Of a DNA stretch of 64,000 nt, positions 1-7,795 are shown one piece after another (position 1 is the stretch's first letter; every line of letters starts with the position of its first letter). The position numbers were made by a program, and so were the translations under genes. The DNA is from CAYXAA01 sp964462985 (GTDB lineage: Bacteria; Pseudomonadota; Alphaproteobacteria; Rhizobiales; Stappiaceae), in the NCBI GenBank assembly GCA_964462985.1, contig CAYXAA010000003.1:124001-188000 (forward strand), written 5' to 3'. A model generated the notes under the pieces. It ran no database searches. It was not told where the DNA came from and was given only the letters and a program-made list of their open reading frames with translations.

Positions 1-33
1 GGCTCTAAGGGGGATCAATCAAGGGATGTCGGA

Positions 34-849
34 ATGCTCGATGATACCGTGACAGATACCCGGCCTGCGGAATTCGTTGAGGCGCTGGCCAAAGGCCTGT
101 CCATTCTCGAGAGCTTCGACGCCGAGCATCCCGAGATGACGCTGAGCGACGTCGCGCGTCGGGTCGGCCTTTCGCCGGCCGCCGCCCGCCGCGCCCTGAT
201 CACGCTTCAGGCGATGGGCTACGTCGGCCAGACCAACAAGCGCTTCCACCTGCGCCCCAAGGTGATGAGCCTCGGCTCGGCCTTCTACTTCTCGGCCCGG
301 GTCGACGAGGTGCTGCAGCCGGAGCTGCGTCACCTTGTCGGCCGCTTCGGCGACGCCTCCTCGGTGGCGACGCTCGAGGGCCACGACGTGCTCTATATCG
401 CACATTATTCGGAGCAGCGCGCCCGGCGCCCGACGGCGGTGGTCGGCGCTCGCTATCCGGCGCATGCGACCTCGCTCGGCCGCGTGCTGCTCGCCGGTTT
501 GCCGGATGCCGACTTCGCCCGCTATCTGCGCGAGGTCGAGCCGGTGGCGCTGACCAGGAAGACAGTCGTCGACAAAGGCGAACTCAAGGCGCTCATCGAG
601 CAGGTCCGCGAGCAGAACTACGCCACAACGGTCGACCAGCTCGACTACGGCATCACCGCCCTCGCCGTCCCGATCCGCGGCGCCTCCGGCCGGGCGATCG
701 CAGCGCTCAACTCCTCCGGTTACAGCGGTCTCGTCACGGCGGAGGAACTGGTTGAAAACCGCCTACAGGAGTTGCGCAGCTCCGCCGCCCGCATCGCGCA
801 GACGCTGTCGCGCTATCCGGTGCTGGAGTCGATCATCGGGACGCGGTGA
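34..849 (+). CDS. IclR-family transcriptional regulator
   Basis: A 271-residue protein with full IclR architecture. The N-terminal winged helix-turn-helix lies at about residues 15-75, with a recognition helix near LSPAAARRALITL. The C-terminal effector domain (about 90-265) carries the family blocks ARYPAHATSLGRVLLAGL and LDYGITALAVPIRG. Length is typical for the PcaR/PcaU/PobR type of aromatic-catabolism regulator, although the effector cannot be read from sequence. The ATG at 34 is preceded by a purine-rich AGGGAT. It lies upstream of the amidohydrolase and MetE-like genes. A perfect 7-bp-arm dyad in the following intergenic region (1090-1108) is a plausible target. Family assignment is firm; target and ligand are inference. 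Confidence 0.9.
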   Translation: MLDDTVTDTRPAEFVEALAKGLSILESFDAEHPEMTLSDVARRVGLSPAAARRALITLQAMGYVGQTNKRFHLRPKVMSLGSAFYFSARVDEVLQPELRHLVGRFGDASSVATLEGHDVLYIAHYSEQRARRPTAVVGARYPAHATSLGRVLLAGLPDADFARYLREVEPVALTRKTVVDKGELKALIEQVREQNYATTVDQLDYGITALAVPIRGASGRAIAALNSSGYSGLVTAEELVENRLQELRSSAARIAQTLSRYPVLESIIGTR

Positions 850-1047
850 GGGTTCCCACCCTGATATAGCCGCGCTTCAGGCGTCCGCTGTCTCTGAACG
901 CCAAGCCTGCCATGATGAGCCGCCTTGGCAAATGCGCGGCCCTCCTCCTGCGCAAGCTGTCTCGTTCCACTGTACGAAAGCACTGTTCTCGCCCGGATTT
1001 TGCTGGACCGCGGGTAGACAGCAATCTCCTCGCCCCGAGCCTTTTCA

Positions 1048-1077
1048 TTGACAAGGCGATGCCGCTAGGCGTGTAAT
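1048..1077 (+). promoter_or_regulatory. Candidate sigma70 promoter for the amidohydrolase gene
   Basis: A perfect -35 hexamer TTGACA (1048-1053) is followed after 18 bases by TGTAAT (1072-1077), a 5/6 match to the -10 consensus. Transcription would start near 1084, just before the dyad at 1090-1108 and about 135 bases before the chosen ATG at 1220. Confidence 0.5.
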
Positions 1078-1089
1078 AACAACGAAATA

Positions 1090-1108
1090 ATTTTCGGCAT
1101 GCGAAAAT
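1090..1108. promoter_or_regulatory. Palindromic operator candidate (IclR target)
   Basis: ATTTTCG (1090-1096) and its exact inverted copy CGAAAAT (1102-1108) are separated by GCATG. Size and symmetry fit an IclR-family operator. It lies at about +6 to +24 of the predicted promoter, where a bound protein would block initiation. Assignment to the adjacent IclR protein is inference from proximity. Confidence 0.5.
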
Positions 1109-1219
1109 TTTGATGTAGAAGATGACAGTCATGCCGGCGGGGATCGGTCATAAGTGTCCGATCTGGTTCCGCCTTTGTCTCACGTGCAGACCGCCGGTGA
1201 TCTGGGGAGGACGCAGACG

Positions 1220-2725
1220 ATGTGCAGCCTTTGCGACGAGGGCCGGTTTCCGGCGGGCTCCGAACGATCGCATGATCCTCTCACCGCAACGGTGTCGTCC
1301 GGCTTTGCCGCCGCCGGCGCACCCGGGCAGGCGTCGGGGCGGAGCAAGGCCGACCGCATGCCGACGGACTCCGGCAGGCCAGGCCGGAGGTTGCTGATCC
1401 GCGGGGGGCATGTGCTCAGCATGGACCCGGCCGTCGGCGACTTCGTCCATGGCGACGTGCTGATCTCCGGAAACCGGATTGAGGCTGTGGGCGCGCAGCT
1501 CGAGGCGGACGGCGCCGAGATGATCGACGCCGCCGGCATGATCGTCATGCCGGGCTTCATCGACACCCACCACCACCAGTTCGAGACCGCGCTGCGCAGC
1601 TTTCTTGCCGACGGGATCCTGATCAACGACGGCAAACCGCACGGCGCCGTGAACTACTACGAGCACATCCTGCAGAAGTTCTCGCTGGTCTACCGACCGG
1701 AAGACGTCTTCATCAACGAGCTCTATGGCGCGCTTGCCCAGCTCGACGCGGGGGTAACCACCGCGATGGACGTTTCCCAGATCCACCACTCACCTGCCCA
1801 CACCGATGCAGCGGTGGCGGCACTGCAGGCGGCCGGCCGCCGAGCCGTCCTCGGCTATTTCGAGGGCTGGGGTGAGGCGACGAAATATCCGGACGACGCG
1901 CGCCGGGTGAGGGCCGAGCATTTCGCCTCTGACGACCAGCTTCTGACGATGGTCATGGGCGGGGAGATCTATATTCCCGGCTACGACAACGCCTGGCGCA
2001 TCGGCCGCGACTTGGAGCTGCCGATCGCGCTTCACGTCGTCGGCACCTTCGGCATGGCGCCCATCTTTGATGAACTGGCGAACACCGGCAAGATCGGACC
2101 GGACAACATCTTCATTCACATGACCGGCATGTCCGAGCTTGGCTGGAAGACGGCGGCCGACGCTGGCGCGCATATCTCGCTCTCGGTGCCGATCGAGATG
2201 ACGATGCGCCACGGCATGCCACCGATCCAGAAGGCACTTGACCTGGGCCTGCAGCCGTCGCTGTCGAGCGATGTCGAATGCACCATGACGGCCGACCCGT
2301 TCACGCAGATGCGGGCTGCCCTCACCCTGCAGCGCGCCTTCGTCAACGAGCGGGCACTTGCCGGTGAGGACGACCTGCCGGCGCTGCTGACGGCACGCGA
2401 CGTCATTCGCTTCGCCACCCTGGAGGGCGCCAAGGGTCTTCGGCTCGACCGGAAATGCGGCAGTCTGACGCCGGGCAAGGAGGCCGACATCGTCCTGCTA
2501 GACGCAACCGCCCTCAATGTCGCTCCGCTTAACCACGTGCCCGGCGCCGTCGTCACCCTGATGGACCGATGCAACGTCGACACAGTAATGGTCGCAGGGC
2601 AGATTCGGAAATGGCGCGGCGAACTGCTTGACGCAGACCTTCACAAGCTGCGCGGCGAGTTGGAGCGCAGCCGGGACTACCTGTTCGAGGCGGCAGGGGT
2701 GGAGCGGGATTTGTTTCGGGGGTGA
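1220..2725 (+). CDS. Amidohydrolase-superfamily deaminase/chlorohydrolase (TRZ/ATZ type)
   Basis: About 501 residues. After an unusual N-terminal extension with two Cys residues (MCSLCDEG), the amidohydrolase fold starts at about residue 57 with LLIRGGHVLSMD. The metal-binding motif DTHHHQFET follows, then HVVGTFG, the SDVECTM block carrying the expected catalytic Asp, and a C-terminal cap GKEADIVLLD. These are hallmarks of the cyclic amidine/guanine deaminase and TRZ/ATZ branch, which hydrolyses ring C-N or C-Cl bonds in the cytoplasm. ATG 1220 was chosen over upstream starts because GGGGAGG (1204-1210) lies 9 bases before it. The substrate is unknown. It lies downstream of iclR and a candidate operator, so it is probably catabolic and IclR-controlled. 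Confidence 0.85.
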   Translation: MCSLCDEGRFPAGSERSHDPLTATVSSGFAAAGAPGQASGRSKADRMPTDSGRPGRRLLIRGGHVLSMDPAVGDFVHGDVLISGNRIEAVGAQLEADGAEMIDAAGMIVMPGFIDTHHHQFETALRSFLADGILINDGKPHGAVNYYEHILQKFSLVYRPEDVFINELYGALAQLDAGVTTAMDVSQIHHSPAHTDAAVAALQAAGRRAVLGYFEGWGEATKYPDDARRVRAEHFASDDQLLTMVMGGEIYIPGYDNAWRIGRDLELPIALHVVGTFGMAPIFDELANTGKIGPDNIFIHMTGMSELGWKTAADAGAHISLSVPIEMTMRHGMPPIQKALDLGLQPSLSSDVECTMTADPFTQMRAALTLQRAFVNERALAGEDDLPALLTARDVIRFATLEGAKGLRLDRKCGSLTPGKEADIVLLDATALNVAPLNHVPGAVVTLMDRCNVDTVMVAGQIRKWRGELLDADLHKLRGELERSRDYLFEAAGVERDLFRG

Positions 2726-2786
2726 GGTCGGTTTGTCGTGCACCTGTGAGACCCGCGCGACTGTTGCTGAGGTCAAGACGCTCCTC

Positions 2787-2912
2787 GGCCGTCATCCTGG
2801 ACCGCGCGTCCTTCTGCCCGACCAGGGCCTTTTTGCCGCTAGTCGCGGATAAATTGTGGGCTTTGCCCACGAGTTTAACGCTGGGTCCCGGATCTCGTCC
2901 GGGATGACGGCC
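2787..2912. repeat. REP-like intergenic element with 15-bp terminal inverted repeats
   Basis: GGCCGTCATCCTGGA (2787-2801) is inverted at 2898-2912 with 14 of 15 bases matching. Inside are a perfect hairpin GTGGGC-TTT-GCCCAC (2856-2870) and a second CCCGGA-TCTCG-TCCGGG (2887-2903). The right end resembles the CGGGATGAC palindromes scattered between genes in many Hyphomicrobiales genomes. No transposase or target duplication is visible. Confidence 0.5.
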
Positions 2913-2948
2913 GAAATTGTGCCCGCCTGATAAGCCGGAGGAACCCGC

Positions 2949-3989
2949 ATGTCGACCCTGCCCTTGTTTCCCACCTCCCTCGTCGGTTCCTACGCCCAAC
3001 CCGACTGGCTGATCGACCGCAAGAAGCTCGCCGGACGATTTCCGCCGAGGGTGCGGGCAAGGGAGCTATGGCGCATTGCGCCGGAGTGGCTGGAGGAGGC
3101 GCAGGACGATGCGACGCTGCTGGCGATCCGCGACCAGGAGCGCGCCGGGCTCGACATCATCACCGACGGCGAGATGCGCCGCGAGAGCTATTCCAACCGC
3201 TTTGCCACTGCCCTTGAAGGCGTCGATATCGACAATCCTGGTACCGCACTCGACCGCAGCGGTCATCCCAATCCGGTGCCGCGGATTGTCGGCAAAGTGC
3301 GGCGCAAGCATGCCGTCGAGGTTCGCGACGTCGAGTTCCTGCGCCGGAACACCGACCGCCGGATCAAGATCACGGTGCCCGGCCCCTTCACGATGTCGCA
3401 GCAGGCGCAGAACGATTTCTACGACAGCGAGGAGGAACTGGCGCTCGACTATGCCGCCGCCGTCAACGAGGAGATTCGCGACCTCTTCGCCGCCGGGGCC
3501 GATATCGTCCAGATCGACGAGCCCTACATGCAGGCCCGCCCGGAAAAGGCCCGCACCTACGGCTTGAAGGCCCTGAACCGGGCGCTGGACGGCATTTCCG
3601 GGGAGACTGCCGTCCATATCTGCTTCGGCTACGCCGCAATCATCCACGAGCGGCCGTCGGGCTATTCCTTTCTGCCGGAGCTCGCCGGCTCCGCGGCCAA
3701 GGCGGTCTCAATCGAAACCGCGCAGTCCGGCCTCGACTGCTCCGTCCTGGCCAAGCTGCCCGACAAGACCATCATCCTCGGCGTGCTCGACCTCTCGACC
3801 CAAGAAGTCGAGTCTCCTGAGACCGTCGCCGACCGCATCCGCCGGGCGCTGCCCTATGTCTCCGCCGACCGCATCGTCGTCGCGCCGGACTGCGGGCTGA
3901 AATACCTGCCGCGGGAGGTGGCGTTCGGCAAGATGAAGGCGATGGCCGAAGGAGCCGCGATCATGCGGGCGGAAGTAGGCAAAGGCTGA
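2949..3989 (+). CDS. MetE C-terminal-domain-like (cobalamin-independent) methyltransferase
   Basis: A 346-residue protein equivalent only to the catalytic C-terminal barrel of MetE (full MetE is about 750 residues). It carries the zinc-site patterns HICFGY (His-x-Cys) near residue 223 and the later Cys in VAPDCGLKYL. The conserved VQIDEPYMQ segment and the N-terminal block PTSLVGSYAQPDWL are also present. Such stand-alone proteins transfer methyl groups to thiols from folates or other methyl donors, and the true substrates are often unknown. The start has a good site, CCGGAGG, just upstream. In this neighbourhood of folate-linked demethylation genes it could be a methyl acceptor enzyme, but that is inference. 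Confidence 0.85.
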   Translation: MSTLPLFPTSLVGSYAQPDWLIDRKKLAGRFPPRVRARELWRIAPEWLEEAQDDATLLAIRDQERAGLDIITDGEMRRESYSNRFATALEGVDIDNPGTALDRSGHPNPVPRIVGKVRRKHAVEVRDVEFLRRNTDRRIKITVPGPFTMSQQAQNDFYDSEEELALDYAAAVNEEIRDLFAAGADIVQIDEPYMQARPEKARTYGLKALNRALDGISGETAVHICFGYAAIIHERPSGYSFLPELAGSAAKAVSIETAQSGLDCSVLAKLPDKTIILGVLDLSTQEVESPETVADRIRRALPYVSADRIVVAPDCGLKYLPREVAFGKMKAMAEGAAIMRAEVGKG

Positions 3990-4144
3990 GAGCATCACCA
4001 GGGATGTGAGCAGCAGACCCGCCCGGACTGGCGCCGGCGACCGGCAGGAAGAGCGCCTGTCAGGAACCGTTCTGGCCCGACCTCGAATTGCCGTCATACT
4101 TCTGTGCAACTAACGGATGGGGGCTTGTCAGGGAGCACCCGACC

Positions 4145-5662
4145 ATGGCTTACCCAACGAACAGGCTCGCATTGCTGATCGGTGAGATGGCACCGGTCGT
4201 CGTGATCGACGGCACGGAAGAGGACGATATCCTCGTTGGCACCGACGGGGACGACACGATCCACGGCCATGGCGGCGACGATGTGATCCTGACGGGGAAC
4301 GGTCGCGACGAAGCCAGCGGCGGCGACGGTGACGACATTCTGATCGGCGGCGAAGGCCGTTTCCAGCTCCGCGGCGATGGCGGCGACGACGTCCTGATCG
4401 GAGGCGACGGCTTCAACGGTCTCGACGGGGGCGAGGGCAACGACATCCTCATCGGCGGCGATGAGAGCGATATCCTTTACGCCGGTCCCGGCTCCGACTT
4501 GATGGACGGTGGGGCCGGCGCCGACCATGTGGTCTATTCGGCATCCGACGCTGGCATTGACATCAACCTGCAAACCGGGACGGCGCAAGGAGGCTATGCC
4601 GAGGGCGACATCCTGCGCAGCATCGAAGATGCGAGCGGAAGCGGTTTCGACGACGTGATCGTCGGCTCCGATGCCGACAACATCATTCTTGGCCGGGGCG
4701 GCGACGACGCCATCGAAGGCGGTGCCGGCGACGACGTGCTCTATGGCGATGACGATTACATTTGGGAAACCGGCGACGATGTCCTCATCGGCGGCGACGG
4801 CAATGATTACCTCTATGGTGGACGCGGGGCGGACGTCCTCGACGGCGGCGATGGATCGGACACGGTCGCCTACCACTACTCTGTCACCGGCGGTGTCACG
4901 ATCAATCTCGCAACCCAAACCGCCTCGGACGGCGACGCGGAAGGCGATGTCATCCGCAACTTCGAGAATGTCGAAGGCACACGTAATCAGGACGTCCTGA
5001 TCGGTGATGCCAACGACAATCAGATCTGGGGGTCGGAAGGCGGGGACTTTATCGACGGCGGCGCGGGAACGGACACGGCACGCTACGACGACACCTACAG
5101 CGACATTCAGGGAAGCATAACGATCGATCTCGGCGCTGGCACGGCCTCCGGCGGTGACGCCGAAGGAGACACGCTCGTCAATATCGAGAACATCGTCGGA
5201 GGATTTCAGGACGACATCATCACCGGCGACGATGGCGACAACTTCCTGTCGGGCAACGACGGCAACGATACCCTGTCGGGGGGCGCTGGCAACGACGTTC
5301 TCCGCGGTGACGTCGGGGGCGACAGGCTCACCGGTGGCCCCGGCGCCGACAGTTTCCTTTACAACTATACGGCAGACAGCGTCATACGCTTTGGTGCTGA
5401 CGTCATAGACGACTTCTCGCCGTCCGAGGGCGATCGCATCGACCTCAGCGCGTTCTACGCCGATCGCGACGACGCCGAGGCGCTCGACCTCACCTACATC
5501 GGATATAATGACTTCACCGGCACGGCCGGAGAGCTGCGGCTCGTTCAGGACAGCGCCGCAACCTACGTCCAGATCGATACGATTGGCGACGGCTTGGCCG
5601 ACTTCGAGCTTCACCTGACCGACGTGACGGAGACGCTGACGGAAGACAGCTTCCTGCTCTAA
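4145..5662 (+). CDS. RTX calcium-binding repeat protein (hemolysin-type)
   Basis: A 505-residue acidic protein built almost wholly of GGxGxDxLx nonapeptide RTX repeats in several blocks, starting with DGTEEDDILVGTDGDDTIHG and recurring to about residue 420. Spacer segments repeat the theme VTINLATQTASDGDAEGD, which suggests internal duplication. The C-terminal 80 residues (DVIDDFSPSEGDRIDLSAF onward) match the usual M10/RTX terminal module. There is no N-terminal signal peptide, as expected for type I secretion through a C-terminal signal. No protease, lipase or toxin domain is visible, and no type I exporter lies in the window. ATG 4145 follows GGGAG (4131-4135). Its function may be an extracellular calcium-binding or matrix protein. 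Confidence 0.85.
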   Translation: MAYPTNRLALLIGEMAPVVVIDGTEEDDILVGTDGDDTIHGHGGDDVILTGNGRDEASGGDGDDILIGGEGRFQLRGDGGDDVLIGGDGFNGLDGGEGNDILIGGDESDILYAGPGSDLMDGGAGADHVVYSASDAGIDINLQTGTAQGGYAEGDILRSIEDASGSGFDDVIVGSDADNIILGRGGDDAIEGGAGDDVLYGDDDYIWETGDDVLIGGDGNDYLYGGRGADVLDGGDGSDTVAYHYSVTGGVTINLATQTASDGDAEGDVIRNFENVEGTRNQDVLIGDANDNQIWGSEGGDFIDGGAGTDTARYDDTYSDIQGSITIDLGAGTASGGDAEGDTLVNIENIVGGFQDDIITGDDGDNFLSGNDGNDTLSGGAGNDVLRGDVGGDRLTGGPGADSFLYNYTADSVIRFGADVIDDFSPSEGDRIDLSAFYADRDDAEALDLTYIGYNDFTGTAGELRLVQDSAATYVQIDTIGDGLADFELHLTDVTETLTEDSFLL

Positions 5663-5770
5663 TTCGCCGGCGCGTCGGAACCTGCTGCCCGTTCACTTCA
5701 CCACGCTGGGTCCGTCAGGAATCGCGCGCGGCGCCACCTTGTCGGCGAAGTGGCCAAGGCCGAGCATGCC

Positions 5771-5780
5771 ATGTATACAT
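5771..5780. promoter_or_regulatory. ATGTATACAT operator upstream of gntR
   Basis: A perfect 10-bp palindrome located 33 bases before the GTG start of the GntR gene. It contains TATACA, a -10-like hexamer, preceded at 17 bases by TGGCCA. It matches the GT-N2-AC core of FadR-subfamily GntR operators. Identical copies lie at 7763-7772 and 16055-16064. Confidence 0.6.
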
Positions 5781-5812
5781 GAAGGCAGACTCAACAGCAG
5801 GAGATCGCCGGC

Positions 5813-6547
5813 GTGGAACAGCCTTCGAGCAATACCCATGCAATGCGGGCGATGATCGAACTTAGGCAGCGCATCCTGAGCGGCACCCTCACCGGCGGCA
5901 CGCGGTTGTTCGAAGTGGCGCTCGCCGAAGAGCTCGGCATCTCGCGCACGCCGGTGCGCGAAGCGATGTCGCGGCTGGCTGAGGAAGGCCTGCTCGATCG
6001 CGCCAAGGGCGGCGGCTTCATTGTCAGGAGCTTCCGCTTCGCCGACGTGATCGATGCGATCGAACTGCGCGGCGTGCTGGAAGGCACCGCGGCGCGACTG
6101 GCCGCCGAGCGGGGCGTCGCGCCGATGGCGCTCTCACGTATCCGTAAGACAGTGGAAAGCCTCGACCGCTGCTTCGGACCGGAGCCCGGCACCGTCGACA
6201 TTGACGGCTATACCGAGCTCAACGCCCGGTTCCATGTCGAACTCTCCGGTCTCGCCGGCAGCGAAGTCGTCCAGCGCGAACTCGATCGGGTCAACCGTCT
6301 GCCGTTCGCTTCGCCTTCGGCGTTCCTGCCGGCACGGGCCTACAGCGCCAACTTCCGCTTATCGCTCGCCGCCCAGCAGGAACAGCACCGGGCCATCGTC
6401 TCGGCGATCGAGGGACGCGAGGGCGCGCGGGCCGAGGCGCTCGCACGCGAGCACGCTCGGGCCGCTCGCACCAACCTCGAGTATGTCATGGCCGAGCAGG
6501 GGAGCCTGATCGGCCAGGTTCCAGGGCTTGCTCTCGTGATGACGTAA
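5813..6547 (+). CDS. GntR-family regulator, FCD/FadR subfamily
   Basis: A 244-residue protein. The N-terminal GntR winged helix (about residues 15-75) contains LGISRTPVREAMSRLAEEGL. The all-helical FCD ligand domain follows, with likely metal-binding His residues in ARFHVELSGLAG, QQEQHRAIV and the late AREHAR. GTG 5813 follows CAGGAG (5798-5803). The perfect palindrome ATGTATACAT lies just upstream and again at the first ligM-like gene and metF. This gene is therefore the best candidate for the local repressor of O-demethylation and C1 genes, and it is likely autoregulated. The effector is unknown but could be an aromatic acid, as for VanR-type members. Confidence 0.9.
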   Translation: MEQPSSNTHAMRAMIELRQRILSGTLTGGTRLFEVALAEELGISRTPVREAMSRLAEEGLLDRAKGGGFIVRSFRFADVIDAIELRGVLEGTAARLAAERGVAPMALSRIRKTVESLDRCFGPEPGTVDIDGYTELNARFHVELSGLAGSEVVQRELDRVNRLPFASPSAFLPARAYSANFRLSLAAQQEQHRAIVSAIEGREGARAEALAREHARAARTNLEYVMAEQGSLIGQVPGLALVMT

Positions 6548-6659
6548 CGGCCACAGGCGCACACCGTCTTTTATCCCGGCGTGACTTGGGACAGGGCAAC
6601 TGCCCGGCGCCGCGTTGCTTCCGCGCCCAGCTGGCGTATCGGCCCGTTGGCCGCTGAGG

Positions 6660-6911
6660 TCACTCTTTCCGCTTGTTCGTCACCTTCAGGTCTGCATCGA
6701 GGTCGATGTCATACTGACCGTCCGCGCAGAAGACATCGTCAAGCTCGTAGCCGCCATCATCGGCTTCGATATTCCTTGGGTCCATTTCGCACTGCATTTC
6801 GCCGAGCAAGGTGAGGATCTTTTCCTGAACGTCCGCGGGAACGGCGGAATCCTGCGCATGGGCAGCGAACGAGGCGACAAAGAAGGCTGCGACTAGGCTC
6901 ATACGAAGCAT
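6660..6911 (-). CDS. Small secreted protein, PepSY-like, unknown function
   Basis: An 83-residue protein with a clear signal peptide (MLRMSLVAAFFVASFAAHA, cleavage near residue 19). The acidic mature part of about 64 residues has two Cys (MQCEMD and VFCADGQYD), probably a disulfide. It ends in VTNKRKE, like the short PepSY-type periplasmic proteins. ATG 6911 is chosen because GGGAGG lies 9 bases upstream. An earlier in-frame ATG at 6941 lacks a site and lies inside the preceding gene. It is co-transcribed with the gene ending at 6928. No function can be assigned. Confidence 0.7.
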   Translation of the reverse strand: MLRMSLVAAFFVASFAAHAQDSAVPADVQEKILTLLGEMQCEMDPRNIEADDGGYELDDVFCADGQYDIDLDADLKVTNKRKE

Positions 6912-6927
6912 CTGTGGTTTCCTCCCA

Positions 6928-7371
6928 TCACTGAATTGCAAAAGTCACACGCTGCGTTTCGCCGGTCGAACCGGGGATGCTCAGCGTGTAGGTGCCGGGC
7001 TTGATCGCGACGAAGGACAATCGCGCGGTGCCTTCGGCGTCGAACTCGAGGCTGTCGATCGCCATCGGCCGCACCTCGATGTCGTTGATGACGATTTCGT
7101 TCATCCAGATCGCACGGAAGAACTCGGGCCCGGCTATCGCCAGCTCCGCCGAGCCGTCGGCGGTAAAGTTGATCTCGTAATAGGCGCCGGACTGAAGCAT
7201 CACGGGTCCTTCGCCATCGTAGAGCGGCTTGCCGGAGGCAAGGGTGAGGTCGATCGGCTCGCCCCGGTTGCACGCTGCAAGAAGACCGGCAAAGCCGAGC
7301 TTGTCGCACAGCGGGGCCGCGGCGGCCGGTCCGGCGATGAGAGCCGCAAGAATAAATGCAAGGTGCTTCAC
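6928..7371 (-). CDS. Secreted protein of unknown function, beta-rich
   Basis: About 147 residues from a GTG start at 7371, supported by GGGAGGA seven bases upstream. The signal peptide VKHLAFILAALIAGPAAAA is followed by a mature part with two Cys near the N terminus (PLCDKLG, AACNRGE). A beta-sandwich-like sequence follows, rich in alternating hydrophobics, ending GTYTLSIPGSTGETQRVTF. It resembles small periplasmic cupredoxin-like or Ig-like proteins, but no metal-ligand set is evident. The next gene starts 17 bases downstream, so the two form a small - strand operon of exported proteins. Confidence 0.7.
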   Translation of the reverse strand: MKHLAFILAALIAGPAAAAPLCDKLGFAGLLAACNRGEPIDLTLASGKPLYDGEGPVMLQSGAYYEINFTADGSAELAIAGPEFFRAIWMNEIVINDIEVRPMAIDSLEFDAEGTARLSFVAIKPGTYTLSIPGSTGETQRVTFAIQ

Positions 7372-7795
7372 GAGTTGTCCTCCCTGATTCCATTGATCCG
7401 TGGCTGGTAACGGCACCTCCCCGGGCGTCGCCGATAGCATCGATCGGATGCACCGCCGGCTCAAGGCCATTGCCAGCCCCGCGCGGCCCTCAGTATCGAT
7501 GAGCCGGGCTGTCTGCTGAATAGACCTATGGTGCTACTCGACAATCTGGCCGGATGGTCCGCACCGAGACGCACCCGGAATCCCATCAAGGGCGCCACCG
7601 ACCTTGATCATTCCAGTCCAGGTCACCACGCGACCGTCACAGCCGTGCGGCATGCTGCCTGTCATGGGCGGCACCGCGAGTCCACTACACCGCCGCGGCC
7701 GCCGAGTTTGATGGCGGGGGCGCGTGGTTCACCCTTGCATCTAGTTCGAAACTGATCAACAAATGTATACATACGGTGTTCATTGGGAGGATTAA
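7372..7795. other. Divergent intergenic region
   Basis: 424 bases separate the - strand secreted-protein pair from the + strand ligM-like gene. It holds the operator at 7763-7772 and a strong GGGAGG site (7785-7790) for the gene at 7796. A 75-codon frame at 7528-7755 has no ribosome-binding site or protein-like composition and is not called. Confidence 0.6.
7763..7772. promoter_or_regulatory. ATGTATACAT operator upstream of the first ligM-like gene
   Basis: Identical to the palindromes at 5771 and 16055 and located 23 bases before the ATG at 7796. TATACA inside it can serve as the -10 hexamer, so binding would block transcription. A partial copy, ATGTATAC, occurs inside the gene at 7881-7888. 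Confidence 0.6.

Larger units (their letters stand above)
850..1219. other. Intergenic region between iclR and the amidohydrolase
   Basis: This 370-bp stretch has no convincing gene. Its last 180 bases turn AT-rich and hold a sigma70-like promoter (1048-1077) and an inverted repeat (1090-1108), described separately. Short frames run through it but have no ribosome-binding site and overlap other frames. Confidence 0.6.

Noticed and set aside
4094..5614. 506-codon open frame antisense to the RTX gene
   Set aside because: It results from the repetitive GGxGxD codons on the other strand; it has no ribosome site and no recognisable domain.
7528..7755. 75-codon frame before the ligM-like gene
   Set aside because: No ribosome site, and composition is unlike a protein; the region is better read as regulatory.
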